Source of the DNA: Ardenticatenaceae bacterium | Lineage (GTDB): Bacteria; Chloroflexota; Anaerolineae; Promineifilales; Promineifilaceae | Length of the DNA stretch: 64,000 bases | Direction: 5' to 3' | Assembly (NCBI GenBank): GCA_011525915.1 | Contig: WYBM01000007.1 | Span: 1-64,000, forward strand | Shown here: positions 33,813-43,339 of the stretch, one piece after another | Numbering within the stretch: position 1 is the stretch's first letter | How the letters are laid out: every line of letters begins with the position of its first letter | Program-made: the position numbers and the translations under genes | Notes under the pieces: model-generated | Told to the model about the DNA's origin: nothing | What the model saw: only the letters and a program-made list of their open reading frames with translations | Databases searched by the model: none

Positions 33813-36800
33813 ATGATGAAGCAACGAGTTATGAAATATGCGGCCTTTTTGATGAGTATCTGCCTGTTCTTGGTGGCTGTCCTGGCTACAACACAATCCG
33901 TGCGAGCAACCGTTTTTACCTTTAACCCAGTAGCGGATGCACCGGTACGAGAAGAAAGACCAGATAGTAATCTGGGCGGCTTCTACCAACTGAAGGCGTG
34001 GTCTTCGCCGGAGAACATCAGTTTCCTGCGGTTCGATGTGCAGAATCTGGATGCGCCGGTCACGATGGCTACCTTACGCCTTTATACTGTCGATTCATCC
34101 GCCCTGGGGATTACCGTACAGGCTGTGTCTGATAACAGTTGGGACGAGATGGCTATCGCGTACAATAACGCGCCACCGATAGGCAGTGTAGTTAACACGT
34201 CGGGGGCGATTGTGGCCCAAAGCTGGGTAGAGGTGGACGTGACATCCTACGTTACAGGCGAAGGGCTGTTCAGCCTAGCTGTCACCACAGCCGACACGAA
34301 TCTCCTCCGGTTTTTTAGCAAAGAGGGCACCTATGCTCCGGAGCTGATTATTGAGACGGGGAATGGTACCCCGCCGCCGCCGTTAAACGCCGATTTCACG
34401 GCCGTGCCCGTTAGTGGTAACGTGCCCCTGGCCGTCACCTTTAATGATAACTCCACCGGCAATATCATCGCCTATGATTGGGACTTTGGTGATGGTAATA
34501 GTTCTACACAGTCATCACCTGTTCATACGTACACCGAGCCTGGTATCTACACCGTATCGCTCACCGTAACTGAAGTCAGTGGTTTGACAGATACACTAAC
34601 CCGTACCAACTACATTTCAGTGACGGAGATTACTTCTGATCCGATTACGGCCGATTTTTCAGCAAATCCTATTAGTGGCACAGTTCCGTTGACTGTCACA
34701 TTCACGAACAACTCCTTAGGCGATATCACTAACTATTTGTGGGACTTTGGTGATGGAAATACTTCTGCAGAAACGAATCCTGTCCATACTTATGTGCAAG
34801 CAGGAACCTATACGGTAACTTTAACAGCAATAGGTGCAACCGGCAGCGACACGCTTACTCGTACGGCTTATATTACCGTTGAAGAGATAGTGCCCATCAT
34901 TCCCCAAATCGTGATAGATCCTTTATCTGTGTTATTGGTGAGTGCAGGTGACACAGCACCATTATCGGCTGTAGTTTATGATGCCTATGGTAACCCCGAC
35001 CCCTCAGCACCAATAACCTGGAGCGTTAGCGATCCGGCAAGCATTACTGTTCAAGTGGATCCAGTTAATGATGATCAAGCAACTGTTATTGCAAATGTAA
35101 CTGTGGGATCAGCCTTGGTGACGGCCACCTCTGGAGATTTAAGTGCTTCGATCCCTATCATTATTGCCATACTTGAACCCGAGACACGTGTGATTGATGT
35201 CAATCTGGTTGAATCAGTTGCTTACGATCCGGACGATATCCTTCTGGAAAATCCTATCCTTACATTGAGCCTCACAGCTGAAACCGAAACGATCACATCT
35301 GGCGATATTTTGGTTGCGTCAGCAACAACCGAAAGAATTAATGGGTTCATGATACAAGTTTTACAAGCAGATACCCTGACAGACACGGTTACTGTTGTGG
35401 CGCAAACGGTTGGCCTGACAGACGCCTTTGCACGGTTACAGATCGATCTTGAACTACCCAAGACCATCATACCGAGCCAGGTGATCTCTGCCCCCAAATC
35501 CCAAAACCTGTTTAAACCAATGAATCAGACTGGTTTCGGCAGTTTGTCTGGAGGAAACAAGTATTGTGAGGACAAGGGCTATCTTGTAGAGGCGAAAATC
35601 GTTAATTGGGAAATTGTCATTCCGGCAACGCCAGTGGCTCCCGTTCTTATATTAGATCTTGAAGGCGGCAACATTAACTACTTCTATGCCGGAGTAGATA
35701 TTGATCTCGATGTGGAATTCACAGAAACACGAATTGAGCTTCAAGGTGAAGGGACATATGAGTTTGAATGCGTACTTCCTTTGCCCCAGTTTATTCCAGG
35801 AATACTGATTGCTTCAACGGGCTTATCAATACAAGTGCAACCTGAAATTGGCATAAAGGGCAAAGGCTTTATGGAATTTGGAGAAGCGATCATAAACATG
35901 GGTCAAGGAATGAAATTCGTGTACGCTGGTCGTTATGGTATTGAATATGATCCTGCTGTGGGAGAGGTGGTCCCTGTTGTGGAGAATGGGGAACCTACTT
36001 TTGACACGGCCGAGGGCATTAACTTTGAAACTGGATTTGATTTTCAGTTAAGCGGGGAACTATTCGTTTTTGGGGGTGTCACATTGGGTGTGACCGATGC
36101 CGTCAGCGGTTTTCTTCCTAAAGATATTATTCGGGTGGACCTTATTCAAGCCCGCCTGGGTTATTTGGTTGAGTTAGGCGTACCCATAGAAGCCATCATT
36201 TATTCACCTAAGCCGCCTAACAGTCGTTACCAAAACCCGGACTTTGCCCTTTCAGGTTTACTTGAAGTGAAGCTAATTCTAGAAATTGAGGGTGAAGTGG
36301 GTAATAAATGGAGCCGCATACAGAATCGTATATTCCCACAGAACCCCTTAATATTCAATATTGATGAACCGGTGTTGTTTGCCATACAAGGGGAAATTGG
36401 TTCAACTCCGGATACCACGTTGTCCTCACCGACAATTCTAGCAACGCCGGGTTATACTGTTGAATTATCTATTGCGGCTCGCCCTTTTCCTGGTGTGGAT
36501 GTTCCAGGATTGCACCCGTTTCCTGTACTTGGTTCTGTAGAAAGATGGTTATTTGAAGATCGCCCGGTTGAACTCTGGGCTTCTTTAGATGGCGGCGAAG
36601 CATTTTTGTTGGGGGAAACAACCATTGACAATCTTGGAAATGCGACTTTCTCCTGGGCAGCCCCAGAAGTCGGCCGTTACGAGATTGCGGCTCTGGTATA
36701 TGATCGTTTGCTAGGCAGCCTGCCTATTATTCCCAAACCATACATGACTAACTCCGTGACGCTGTATACCAGGCTGGCCGCCAGCGATGAAATCACCATT

Positions 36801-39284
36801 AACGATTTTAATGCCAACCCTGATCGCGGCGTATTTCCTCTGTCAACCACATTCTCTTGGGACATAGATTATAGTGGTACATCACCAGCCCTCATCTGTA
36901 CTATAGATCCTGGCGATGGTGTTCCACCGTATATCGTCAATGATTGTCAGAATGGTATTACGCAGACACATACTTATACAAACACCGGACGATATACGGC
37001 CGTTTTAGTAGTTGATGATGAAAACGGTAGCGCCGTGGCAACTGCTGTTATTTCTAATGGAAATGAATGGCCGTCACGGCTGCATGATGCCGCCTCTACA
37101 GGATATAACCCATTTGAAGATACTTTGCAGCCACCATTAAAACTCGTCCATCGTTTTGATCCTCCGGCAGGGTATTTTTTCCCTGAGTTAACAACACCTG
37201 TTGTCACCGAAGATCATGTCTATTTGCTGTTCAGTGAAGCTAATTATCCCAACTACCGCACTCTCATTGAGGCTCGCAGTAGAGAGGATGGTTTGCTGAA
37301 GTGGCAAACCGTTGTGTCGGGTTGGGTTAGTGACGATAATCTGGTATTTAATAATAATGTACTGTATGTGGGTATTGATCATAACTATCCTAATCCTGCC
37401 ACACTCTACGCCTTGTCAGCAATAACTGGGGACATTATGTGGCAAGAAGACTTTACCGGCTGGGATCTTTCTACTCCTGTTGTGGCCGGAGACAAACTCT
37501 ACATTCTCGATAGAAAGGACACGTTTCCAAATGAAACAATAGGGATTCAGGCACTTGATAAACAAACTGGCGAGAGTCAATGGGAGAGTATACAGGAATT
37601 TAGCTGGTTTGGCGCTCCAATCATATTAAACAATGTGCTAGCAGTTGCCACACCCGATGCCATACTAGCCCTGGATGCAATTACAGGAGAAAATCTTTGG
37701 GTACGTAATGACGTTAATGCGAACACATGGTCTTGGGATATAGTTGGTGATGTAGCTAATAATCTGGCTATTGTATGGGGTGATCCAGGAATTACTGCCC
37801 TTGATGCCAATACGGGCGTAACAGTATGGTCTTATACTGGTTATGATAATGGTTATGATTCAGCAAACCTTGTTTTAGCTGAAGGGAAATTGCACCATCT
37901 TAATGGATACTTCTCGACCTATTATTCGATATTTAATGCAGCTACGGGGGCCTTAGAACTTCGGACAACAGATGCCCCTAATCCCGGGGGAGATTACACC
38001 TTTTTGACGATGGCCAATGGTGTTGTTTATGCCACAACAAATTCATATTATGAACAACCTTTAGTCAGAGCTATTGACGCTGCATCAGGCGCCTTGTTGT
38101 GGTCATCAGCCACGCTGGATTACTCTACAGCGCCAATTGTTATTGCTGGAGGCAGACTTTATGTTACCAATCATAAAGGGGTCGCTGTTTATGAAAGTGC
38201 ATACACGATAGCTGGTCGGGTAACTGACGAACTCAATAATCCGATGGGTGGGATTGAGATTGCTGTGGACGGCGATGATGGATTCAATACCAGCGTCACC
38301 ACAGATGCCAGTGGTTACTACACAGTGACCGGTATTTTTTCCAGCACCTATACTTTAACGCCTCAATTCGGTGACGTGCATCACACCATTCTACCTGATT
38401 CACAAACGATTTCTGTACCACCTGATGCCTCCGATATTGACTTCACCGTCAATTTGGTTAATGAGTCTCCTTCTGCATCTGACGATACAAGGATAACAGG
38501 TGCGGGTACGCCCATTACTATTAATGTATTACAAAACGACACTGATCCCGATGGCGATGTTTTGACAATCACTTCTGTTACCCAGCCCAGTAATGGAGCG
38601 GCGATTGTCAATACCAATGACACCGTTACTTATACGCCGGCTGCAGGCTTTAGCAGTGGGGAAGACAGTTTCAGTTATACTATCAGTGACGGTTTCGGTG
38701 GAACGGCCACAGCGACTGTCTTTATTACAGTTATGGCCTGGCAGAATGACGATATTGGTCCCGTTGGTTTAGCTGGCTCATTCACGTACACTAACAGCAC
38801 TTTTGTGGTGGAGGGGTCTGGCGCCGACATTAGTGGTATCTGGGATCAGTTCCATTATGCTTATCAGCCTCTTTCTAGTAACGGTTATATTATCGCCCGC
38901 GTAACCTCGCAGACCTACACGCATTTCTATGCTAAAAGTGGATTAATGATTCGGGAAAACCTTACTTTAGATGCCCCGCATACTTTCATATACACAACGC
39001 CCAGCGGCATAATGGAAACAAGTTCTCGGTCAACTACAGGGGGTATTACGACAGTTAACAGCAGTCAGTTTGCCAATTTACCAGTTTGGTTGAAGTTGGA
39101 GCGTAATGGCGACACCATTATTACATCGCGGTCTAGTGATGGTATTACATGGATAGTCATGGACACCATTACACTGGCCCTCAATAGTGATGTATACATT
39201 GGCTTAGCGGTAACCTCACATGACAATTCAGCCTTATCAACGGCCGTGTTTAGTGACGTTACTGTTGTGAATACCGGCAATTGA
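33813..39284 (+). CDS. Large secreted multidomain protein (DNRLRE, PKD, PQQ-like propeller)
   Basis: The 1,823-residue protein starts after GAGGAGAAAAC. It has a signal peptide, a DNRLRE domain (about 30-185) related to those of the upstream xylanase, two PKD domains (about 191-360; YDWDFGDGNSS and YLWDFGDGNTS), an Ig-like/Big domain (about 363-455) and a long central region I do not recognise. A third PKD-like segment follows, then a PQQ-like propeller (about 1085-1460; repeated ALDAxTGExxW), a carboxypeptidase-regulatory-like domain (about 1462-1545), a cadherin-like domain with NDTDPDGD, and a C-terminal LamG/DUF1349-like domain. That last domain closely resembles the N-terminal module of the protease at 23546 (SGLMIREN versus SGLMLRES). 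It is a surface or matrix protein with no catalytic motif seen. Confidence 0.82.
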   Translation: MMKQRVMKYAAFLMSICLFLVAVLATTQSVRATVFTFNPVADAPVREERPDSNLGGFYQLKAWSSPENISFLRFDVQNLDAPVTMATLRLYTVDSSALGITVQAVSDNSWDEMAIAYNNAPPIGSVVNTSGAIVAQSWVEVDVTSYVTGEGLFSLAVTTADTNLLRFFSKEGTYAPELIIETGNGTPPPPLNADFTAVPVSGNVPLAVTFNDNSTGNIIAYDWDFGDGNSSTQSSPVHTYTEPGIYTVSLTVTEVSGLTDTLTRTNYISVTEITSDPITADFSANPISGTVPLTVTFTNNSLGDITNYLWDFGDGNTSAETNPVHTYVQAGTYTVTLTAIGATGSDTLTRTAYITVEEIVPIIPQIVIDPLSVLLVSAGDTAPLSAVVYDAYGNPDPSAPITWSVSDPASITVQVDPVNDDQATVIANVTVGSALVTATSGDLSASIPIIIAILEPETRVIDVNLVESVAYDPDDILLENPILTLSLTAETETITSGDILVASATTERINGFMIQVLQADTLTDTVTVVAQTVGLTDAFARLQIDLELPKTIIPSQVISAPKSQNLFKPMNQTGFGSLSGGNKYCEDKGYLVEAKIVNWEIVIPATPVAPVLILDLEGGNINYFYAGVDIDLDVEFTETRIELQGEGTYEFECVLPLPQFIPGILIASTGLSIQVQPEIGIKGKGFMEFGEAIINMGQGMKFVYAGRYGIEYDPAVGEVVPVVENGEPTFDTAEGINFETGFDFQLSGELFVFGGVTLGVTDAVSGFLPKDIIRVDLIQARLGYLVELGVPIEAIIYSPKPPNSRYQNPDFALSGLLEVKLILEIEGEVGNKWSRIQNRIFPQNPLIFNIDEPVLFAIQGEIGSTPDTTLSSPTILATPGYTVELSIAARPFPGVDVPGLHPFPVLGSVERWLFEDRPVELWASLDGGEAFLLGETTIDNLGNATFSWAAPEVGRYEIAALVYDRLLGSLPIIPKPYMTNSVTLYTRLAASDEITINDFNANPDRGVFPLSTTFSWDIDYSGTSPALICTIDPGDGVPPYIVNDCQNGITQTHTYTNTGRYTAVLVVDDENGSAVATAVISNGNEWPSRLHDAASTGYNPFEDTLQPPLKLVHRFDPPAGYFFPELTTPVVTEDHVYLLFSEANYPNYRTLIEARSREDGLLKWQTVVSGWVSDDNLVFNNNVLYVGIDHNYPNPATLYALSAITGDIMWQEDFTGWDLSTPVVAGDKLYILDRKDTFPNETIGIQALDKQTGESQWESIQEFSWFGAPIILNNVLAVATPDAILALDAITGENLWVRNDVNANTWSWDIVGDVANNLAIVWGDPGITALDANTGVTVWSYTGYDNGYDSANLVLAEGKLHHLNGYFSTYYSIFNAATGALELRTTDAPNPGGDYTFLTMANGVVYATTNSYYEQPLVRAIDAASGALLWSSATLDYSTAPIVIAGGRLYVTNHKGVAVYESAYTIAGRVTDELNNPMGGIEIAVDGDDGFNTSVTTDASGYYTVTGIFSSTYTLTPQFGDVHHTILPDSQTISVPPDASDIDFTVNLVNESPSASDDTRITGAGTPITINVLQNDTDPDGDVLTITSVTQPSNGAAIVNTNDTVTYTPAAGFSSGEDSFSYTISDGFGGTATATVFITVMAWQNDDIGPVGLAGSFTYTNSTFVVEGSGADISGIWDQFHYAYQPLSSNGYIIARVTSQTYTHFYAKSGLMIRENLTLDAPHTFIYTTPSGIMETSSRSTTGGITTVNSSQFANLPVWLKLERNGDTIITSRSSDGITWIVMDTITLALNSDVYIGLAVTSHDNSALSTAVFSDVTVVNTGN

Positions 39285-39354
39285 CAGAGGCTATACTAAA
39301 TAGTGATAGTGTGTACGGCTTCTAACTGTACCGTTTTCCGAATCGTTTAGGGGC

Positions 39355-39395
39355 AAACGGCCGTTTCTAGCAAAACATGTTGGAAACGGCCGTTT
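39355..39395 (+). terminator. Hairpin terminator built from two ACGGCCGT palindromes
   Basis: The 13-bp perfect stem AAACGGCCGTTTC / GAAACGGCCGTTT has a 15-nt loop and is followed by TTCATT. It lies 70 bp after the stop of the 1,823-residue protein. Each arm contains one copy of the window-wide octamer, so the abundant palindrome here doubles as terminator stem. Confidence 0.6.
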
Positions 39396-39839
39396 TCATT
39401 AGTCCGGCGATGGTAGCCACATTCTTACCGCCAGTTCTGATGGCACAGCTGTGGGGACGCTATAAGTCATCCGGGCTGATTCGCTGTCTACGCGTAGATT
39501 CGGGATACATGTAATTTGGTATCATCTCTCGAGAGAAGTTGCTAATGCAAAGCCCTGTTTGCAGGTGTGTTTTCTTGCCATAAATCTATGCCCAATGATT
39601 GATTTGCCCAAAATTCACCCATTTTGCTTGATGCATTGAAAAGGTGGGGTTATTTGACAAGAAAAATGAACCGAAATTCACCGATTAAAAGACAAGAAAT
39701 CTTGTACTTTATGGGTTTTTGCTCAAGTCTTCGCGTTTCACAGTGCTGAAGTGGCAAAAACGAACCTTAAATCTTGTTTTACCCCCTGTTTTTCTCGAGA
39801 GTTGATACCTTTTTACAAGCATCCCGAATTTACCCCTAT
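39396..39839. other. AT-rich intergenic region, no gene recognised
   Basis: About 440 bp without a credible gene. It contains repeated text around AATTCACC (39608, 39672) and (G)ACAAGAAA (39657, 39693), but no complete promoter or repeat unit could be defined. Composition changes abruptly to GC-rich sequence near 39840, where the RHS remnant begins. Confidence 0.35.
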
Positions 39840-40317
39840 TCGGGCGGCGGCCCAGGTGACGGGAGCGGTGACGGCGAGGGTGGGCCAGGGCGGCCGTATC
39901 CTGGCCGTGTACAAGGATGGCGGCGGGCAGAGCGCGGGCAGTGATGTGCTGTGGCGCAGCCCGCTGAACTTCAGCGGCAGCACCCAGGTCCAAGACACCT
40001 TCACCGCCAACGCCAACGCCGCCACTATGCAGTTGGCCCTGGAGTCTGACCTGGATGCCGGTCACCTGGCCTTTAGCGGTCTGGGTCTGTCAATATGCGC
40101 CAGTGATGTCATTCGCTGCAGTACGTACAGTGTGGGGGGACAAGCAACGGCCGTCAAAGTCCAGGGCGACCCTGAAGCCGGCAAGAACGGCATCTTCTTC
40201 CTCTACAGCGACCATCTGGGCAGCACCAGCGTCATGAGCTTTGGCTACCATCCAGATGGCAGCCTGCACCCCCTTGTGCTGACCCTTCGGGTAATGCTAG
40301 AGAGCGGTGCACGGTAA
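39840..40317 (+). pseudogene. RHS-repeat protein remnant
   Basis: A GC-rich plus-strand frame ends with FFLYSDHLGSTSVMSFGY followed by PDGS, the hallmark of RHS/YD-repeat proteins (Y-x-(S/A)-DHLGS). The stretch before it resembles the beta-rich filler of RHS shells. Both ends are broken: upstream the frame joins AT-rich non-coding sequence without a start site, and downstream it runs out of phase to a stop at 40318. It overlaps the last 86 bp of the convergent DUF624 gene. The base composition is clearly unlike its left neighbour. I read it as a translocated RHS fragment, not a working toxin or adhesin. Confidence 0.65.
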
Positions 40318-40882
40318 TACTACCTGCCAGGGCCAGCCAGCCCATACTGCCTATAGCCAGTAAAAAGACCATGCTGAAGCTAATAGCCAGCAAAAAACCG
40401 GCTATGGCCGTGAGCATGATGACTGTCCAGGGATGTAAAACCAGTAGCCGTACCACGTTTTTATAGGTCGTTTTTAGCGACTGATCTTCTTGCACCAGCC
40501 AGAAAGGCCAGAAAAAGAGATTCAGCGTAAACCAGAGCGCCAAAAGTAGTCCCCAAAAGAGGCGCAACGCAATCCACCCACGGCCTTGAAAAGCTTGGTA
40601 GGCGTAAAAGTTGGCTGCCAATACCAGTAGTATTAGCATACTGGGGAGAGCCCACTTCCAGGCAGGCCAGAACATGCACCGCAGCAACTGCCCTACATCC
40701 CCAACATCCCACGGTATATGATGGATCATTTTCTGGCAAATGGCATAAAGTACGGCCGTGGCTGGTGGTCCGGTCACAAGTGGTAATTGCAGCAGCAACC
40801 AGAGTAAATTAAGACATAAAATCCCAACCCATTCCTGCCACCATAGCTGACACGTCTGGCTCACTATCCGTAGAGGGTTCAT
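40232..40882 (-). CDS. DUF624/YesL-like membrane protein with altered C-terminus
   Basis: The 216-residue protein has five to six hydrophobic segments (for example WVGILCLNLLWLLLQLPLV, MLILLVLAANFYAYQAF and VIMLTAIAGFLLAISFSMVF). It resembles YesL/DUF624 proteins that accompany carbohydrate ABC transporters in Gram-positive bacteria and Chloroflexota. It is the last gene of the sugar operon, 60 bp after the permease. The final 25 or so residues (from about LPEGSAQGG) are encoded by the antisense of the RHS remnant, so the natural C-terminus was probably replaced when that fragment arrived. The hydrophobic core looks intact, so function may be kept. Role in transport is by association only. 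Confidence 0.75.
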   Translation of the reverse strand: MNPLRIVSQTCQLWWQEWVGILCLNLLWLLLQLPLVTGPPATAVLYAICQKMIHHIPWDVGDVGQLLRCMFWPAWKWALPSMLILLVLAANFYAYQAFQGRGWIALRLFWGLLLALWFTLNLFFWPFWLVQEDQSLKTTYKNVVRLLVLHPWTVIMLTAIAGFLLAISFSMVFLLAIGSMGWLALAGSITVHRSLALPEGSAQGGAGCHLDGSQSS

Positions 40883-40942
40883 ACGCTGTAAAGTAAGTGA
40901 GTGGGTAGGGGCCTGTCTGTCTGGTCAGAAGAAAAGGATCGT

Positions 40943-42229
40943 TTAGCCTTTGACCCCTGCATAACTTACACCTTCAATATAATAACGGCTAAAGAGGGCA
41001 AATAACAGGAGTACCGGGATAGCATTGACCATAGCTCCCACCAGCACCAGGTTCCAATCTTGTTGGTAATTTTGCTGGAACACCTGCAAAGCCACATTTA
41101 ATACCCACATATCGCTTGTACGCATGTACAGCAGCGGTCCTAAATAATCATTCCACATGCCCTGGAATTGTAAAATTAATACGGTTAATAAGGCTGGTCG
41201 GGCCAAAGGCATAATGAGATCACGATAGATCTGGAAATAGGAAGCACCATCAATCATGGCTGCCTCTTCCAGTTCAGGGGGGATCGCCTTAAAGAATTGG
41301 GTCAAGATAAAGATAGAACTGGCTGCAATCAGACCAGGAAAAACAAGACTATACCAGGTGTTGATCCAGCCCAATTTGGCAATGAGCACATACGAAGGCA
41401 CCAATGTTATAGCCGCAGGAATTGTCATAGAGAGCAAAATGAAAGCGAAGATAGCATTTTTAAGGGGAAATTTTAGCCTGGCCAGTGCATAAGCAGCCAT
41501 AGAACAGAAAAAAACTTGTAAACCGGCCTTGATAATGGAAAGGAGCGCTGTGTTATAGAACCAACGAACATAAGTGCCCGCCCCAGCCAGGGCGGCTAAA
41601 GATGTAAATACCAGCGTGACCCCAGCTGCTAGAATCAGGCTGCCTACCAACGCCAACACAACCCGTCGCCAGTCAGGATCAGACATGCCTATAATGCCCA
41701 GTGCAATAAGCATTAACACCGTAAAGGCGACGGTCACAGAGGGCACCAATCCGGTTGCATACTTAACATCACCCAGGCTGGCGCGCAAATAAACACCAAC
41801 CAGATAGCCAGCTGCTACAATGGTTATCAGAGCCAACCAGGGGCCGGTTTTTTGCCATAAGCTTTTCGCTTGTGGTTTGCTGGAGAGGCCGGTGAGCAAA
41901 AAAGTGATAAAAAAAGCAAAGATGCCTACTGTCAAGCCAATCGAGGTGGTGCCAATAGCCTGTACCTGACCTCCCAGATCGGTATTAAACAAGGTTGTCC
42001 AGTTCTCCCATAACCAGGTTTTGGGTAAAAATGTGGGTGGAAAGGCAATGATTTCCACATTGGTTTTAACAGTGCCCAGGAATGCTAATATAAAGGGCAT
42101 GAAGACAAGCAGCGCTACGGCCGTGAGTATCAGGTACCGCACCATCATGTCTACAGCTGCCCACAGGTTTTTCCGCTTTTTGGGGGGAGATATGGCTGAT
42201 TTTATGATGCTTGTCGCGGTTGTGCTCAT
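40943..42229 (-). CDS. Sugar ABC transporter permease, MalG/UgpE-like, with membrane insertion
   Basis: The 428-residue inner-membrane permease carries the EAA loop EEAAMIDGASYFQIYRDLIM that docks the ATPase. The first helix (MVRYLILTAVALLVFMPF) and the region from about 235 onward match the usual 280-residue MalG-type subunit. Between them lies an extra stretch of about 150 residues (about 85-235) with roughly four additional hydrophobic segments (for example TTSIGLTVGIFAFFITFLL and WLALITIVAAGYLVGVYL). This enlarged form is unusual. It is preceded by the partner permease with a 12-bp gap. No ATPase gene is present in the operon, so a shared MsmK/MalK-type ATPase elsewhere must serve it. Confidence 0.87.
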   Translation of the reverse strand: MSTTATSIIKSAISPPKKRKNLWAAVDMMVRYLILTAVALLVFMPFILAFLGTVKTNVEIIAFPPTFLPKTWLWENWTTLFNTDLGGQVQAIGTTSIGLTVGIFAFFITFLLTGLSSKPQAKSLWQKTGPWLALITIVAAGYLVGVYLRASLGDVKYATGLVPSVTVAFTVLMLIALGIIGMSDPDWRRVVLALVGSLILAAGVTLVFTSLAALAGAGTYVRWFYNTALLSIIKAGLQVFFCSMAAYALARLKFPLKNAIFAFILLSMTIPAAITLVPSYVLIAKLGWINTWYSLVFPGLIAASSIFILTQFFKAIPPELEEAAMIDGASYFQIYRDLIMPLARPALLTVLILQFQGMWNDYLGPLLYMRTSDMWVLNVALQVFQQNYQQDWNLVLVGAMVNAIPVLLLFALFSRYYIEGVSYAGVKG

Positions 42230-42241
42230 CTGTTTTCTCCT

Positions 42242-43267
42242 TTAATATTGCTCCGTGCCACCTTCGATCCACCGTTTCTGCACATAGGTGAATAACAAGA
42301 TGATGGCTGCCAGCACAATCGCCCGTGAAGAGGCAAGCCCCATGCGGGGTGGCCCGCTTAGCCCCAGCGCTTCCTGGTAAATAAAGTAGACAGGAGTTAG
42401 GGTTGTGTCTAACGGGCCACCGGCGGTTAAGATCGCCACCTGGTCAAAGATTTGCCAGGTGCCAATGGTCCCTAAAACAACAACCAGCAAGATCACAGGC
42501 CGCAGCATTGGCACCGTGACCCGAAAAAACTGCTGTCGTTTGTTGGCGCCATCAATAGCAGCCGCTTCATATAAAGTAGGGGAAATGTCTTGTAACGCTG
42601 CCAGGAACATGATCATAAAGGTAGGGACAGTGGTAAATATGTTCTGGGCCATGATAGCCATCCAGGTGATGCTAGGTCCCCGCCAATACCATTGACTTGA
42701 AGGAATGGTAACGGCACCGCGGCTCACTCCTTCTATCATGAGCTGAAACAAGCCCCGGGGATCGTTAAGCCAGTTGATCGCCCTCCACTCGGCGCCAAAG
42801 AAGCCCCAGATCTGGCTCAAGGCATAATTCAAGTAGCCGGTCTTGAGGTAAAGCCACCAAAAAATAAAGCTGATGACAACGGCAGACGTCACGCTGGGGG
42901 CATAAAAGAGTGTGCGGTAAAATTGCTTAAAGCGTATAGGGGCATTAAGAACCACAGCCAGCAGTAATGCCAACGAGGTTTGTAAGGTCACCACAATGAT
43001 GACATAGTACAACACATTGATCAGTGCGCGGCCAAACCGCTTGTCAGTGAGCAGCGATTTAAAATGTGCAAAATGATTCCACTTTGGTGCCGTAAACAGG
43101 TTAAAATCGGTAAAACTAATGTAAATGGCGAACACAATCACCCCTATAGTAAACACGGCTGTTACCACCAGATAGGGTGACAAAAACATATACCCGGCAA
43201 TCGCTTCTTTCCGTGCTGCCTCACTATGGAATACCTTAAAACGCCTTGGTTTGGGTACGGCCGTCAT
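42242..43267 (-). CDS. Sugar ABC transporter permease, MalF/UgpA-like
   Basis: The start at the ATG 43267 follows GGAGGAGG; a longer frame to 43303 lacks a site and would include the attenuator hairpin. The 341-residue protein has six predicted membrane segments and the EAA motif YEAAAIDGANKRQQFFRVTV. It forms the transmembrane channel together with the MalG-like subunit encoded 12 bp downstream and receives sugar from the lipoprotein encoded upstream. The adjacent beta-PGM-GH65 phosphorylase implies an alpha-linked glucose disaccharide or oligosaccharide as cargo. Confidence 0.9.
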   Translation of the reverse strand: MTAVPKPRRFKVFHSEAARKEAIAGYMFLSPYLVVTAVFTIGVIVFAIYISFTDFNLFTAPKWNHFAHFKSLLTDKRFGRALINVLYYVIIVVTLQTSLALLLAVVLNAPIRFKQFYRTLFYAPSVTSAVVISFIFWWLYLKTGYLNYALSQIWGFFGAEWRAINWLNDPRGLFQLMIEGVSRGAVTIPSSQWYWRGPSITWMAIMAQNIFTTVPTFMIMFLAALQDISPTLYEAAAIDGANKRQQFFRVTVPMLRPVILLVVVLGTIGTWQIFDQVAILTAGGPLDTTLTPVYFIYQEALGLSGPPRMGLASSRAIVLAAIILLFTYVQKRWIEGGTEQY

Positions 43268-43287
43268 CAGCCTCCTCCTCCAGAAAG

Positions 43288-43320
43288 AAGGTCCCGGGTA
43301 CACCGTGTACCTGGGACCTT
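43288..43320 (-). terminator. Attenuating hairpin between binding-protein and permease genes
   Basis: AAGGTCCCGGGTACAC pairs with GTGTACCTGGGACCTT (16 bp with one G-U pair and a very short loop). It lies between the substrate-binding lipoprotein stop (43340) and the permease start (43267). Read in the operon direction it is followed by CTTTCT. Such hairpins commonly stabilise or partly terminate the message so that binding protein exceeds permease. Confidence 0.65.
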
Positions 43321-43339
43321 ATCTTCCTTCCACTACCAA

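Noticed and set aside
40232..40317. C-terminal tail of the DUF624 protein as a new domain
   Set aside because: It is the antisense of the RHS DHLGS region and has no membrane or conserved character; best seen as junction sequence.
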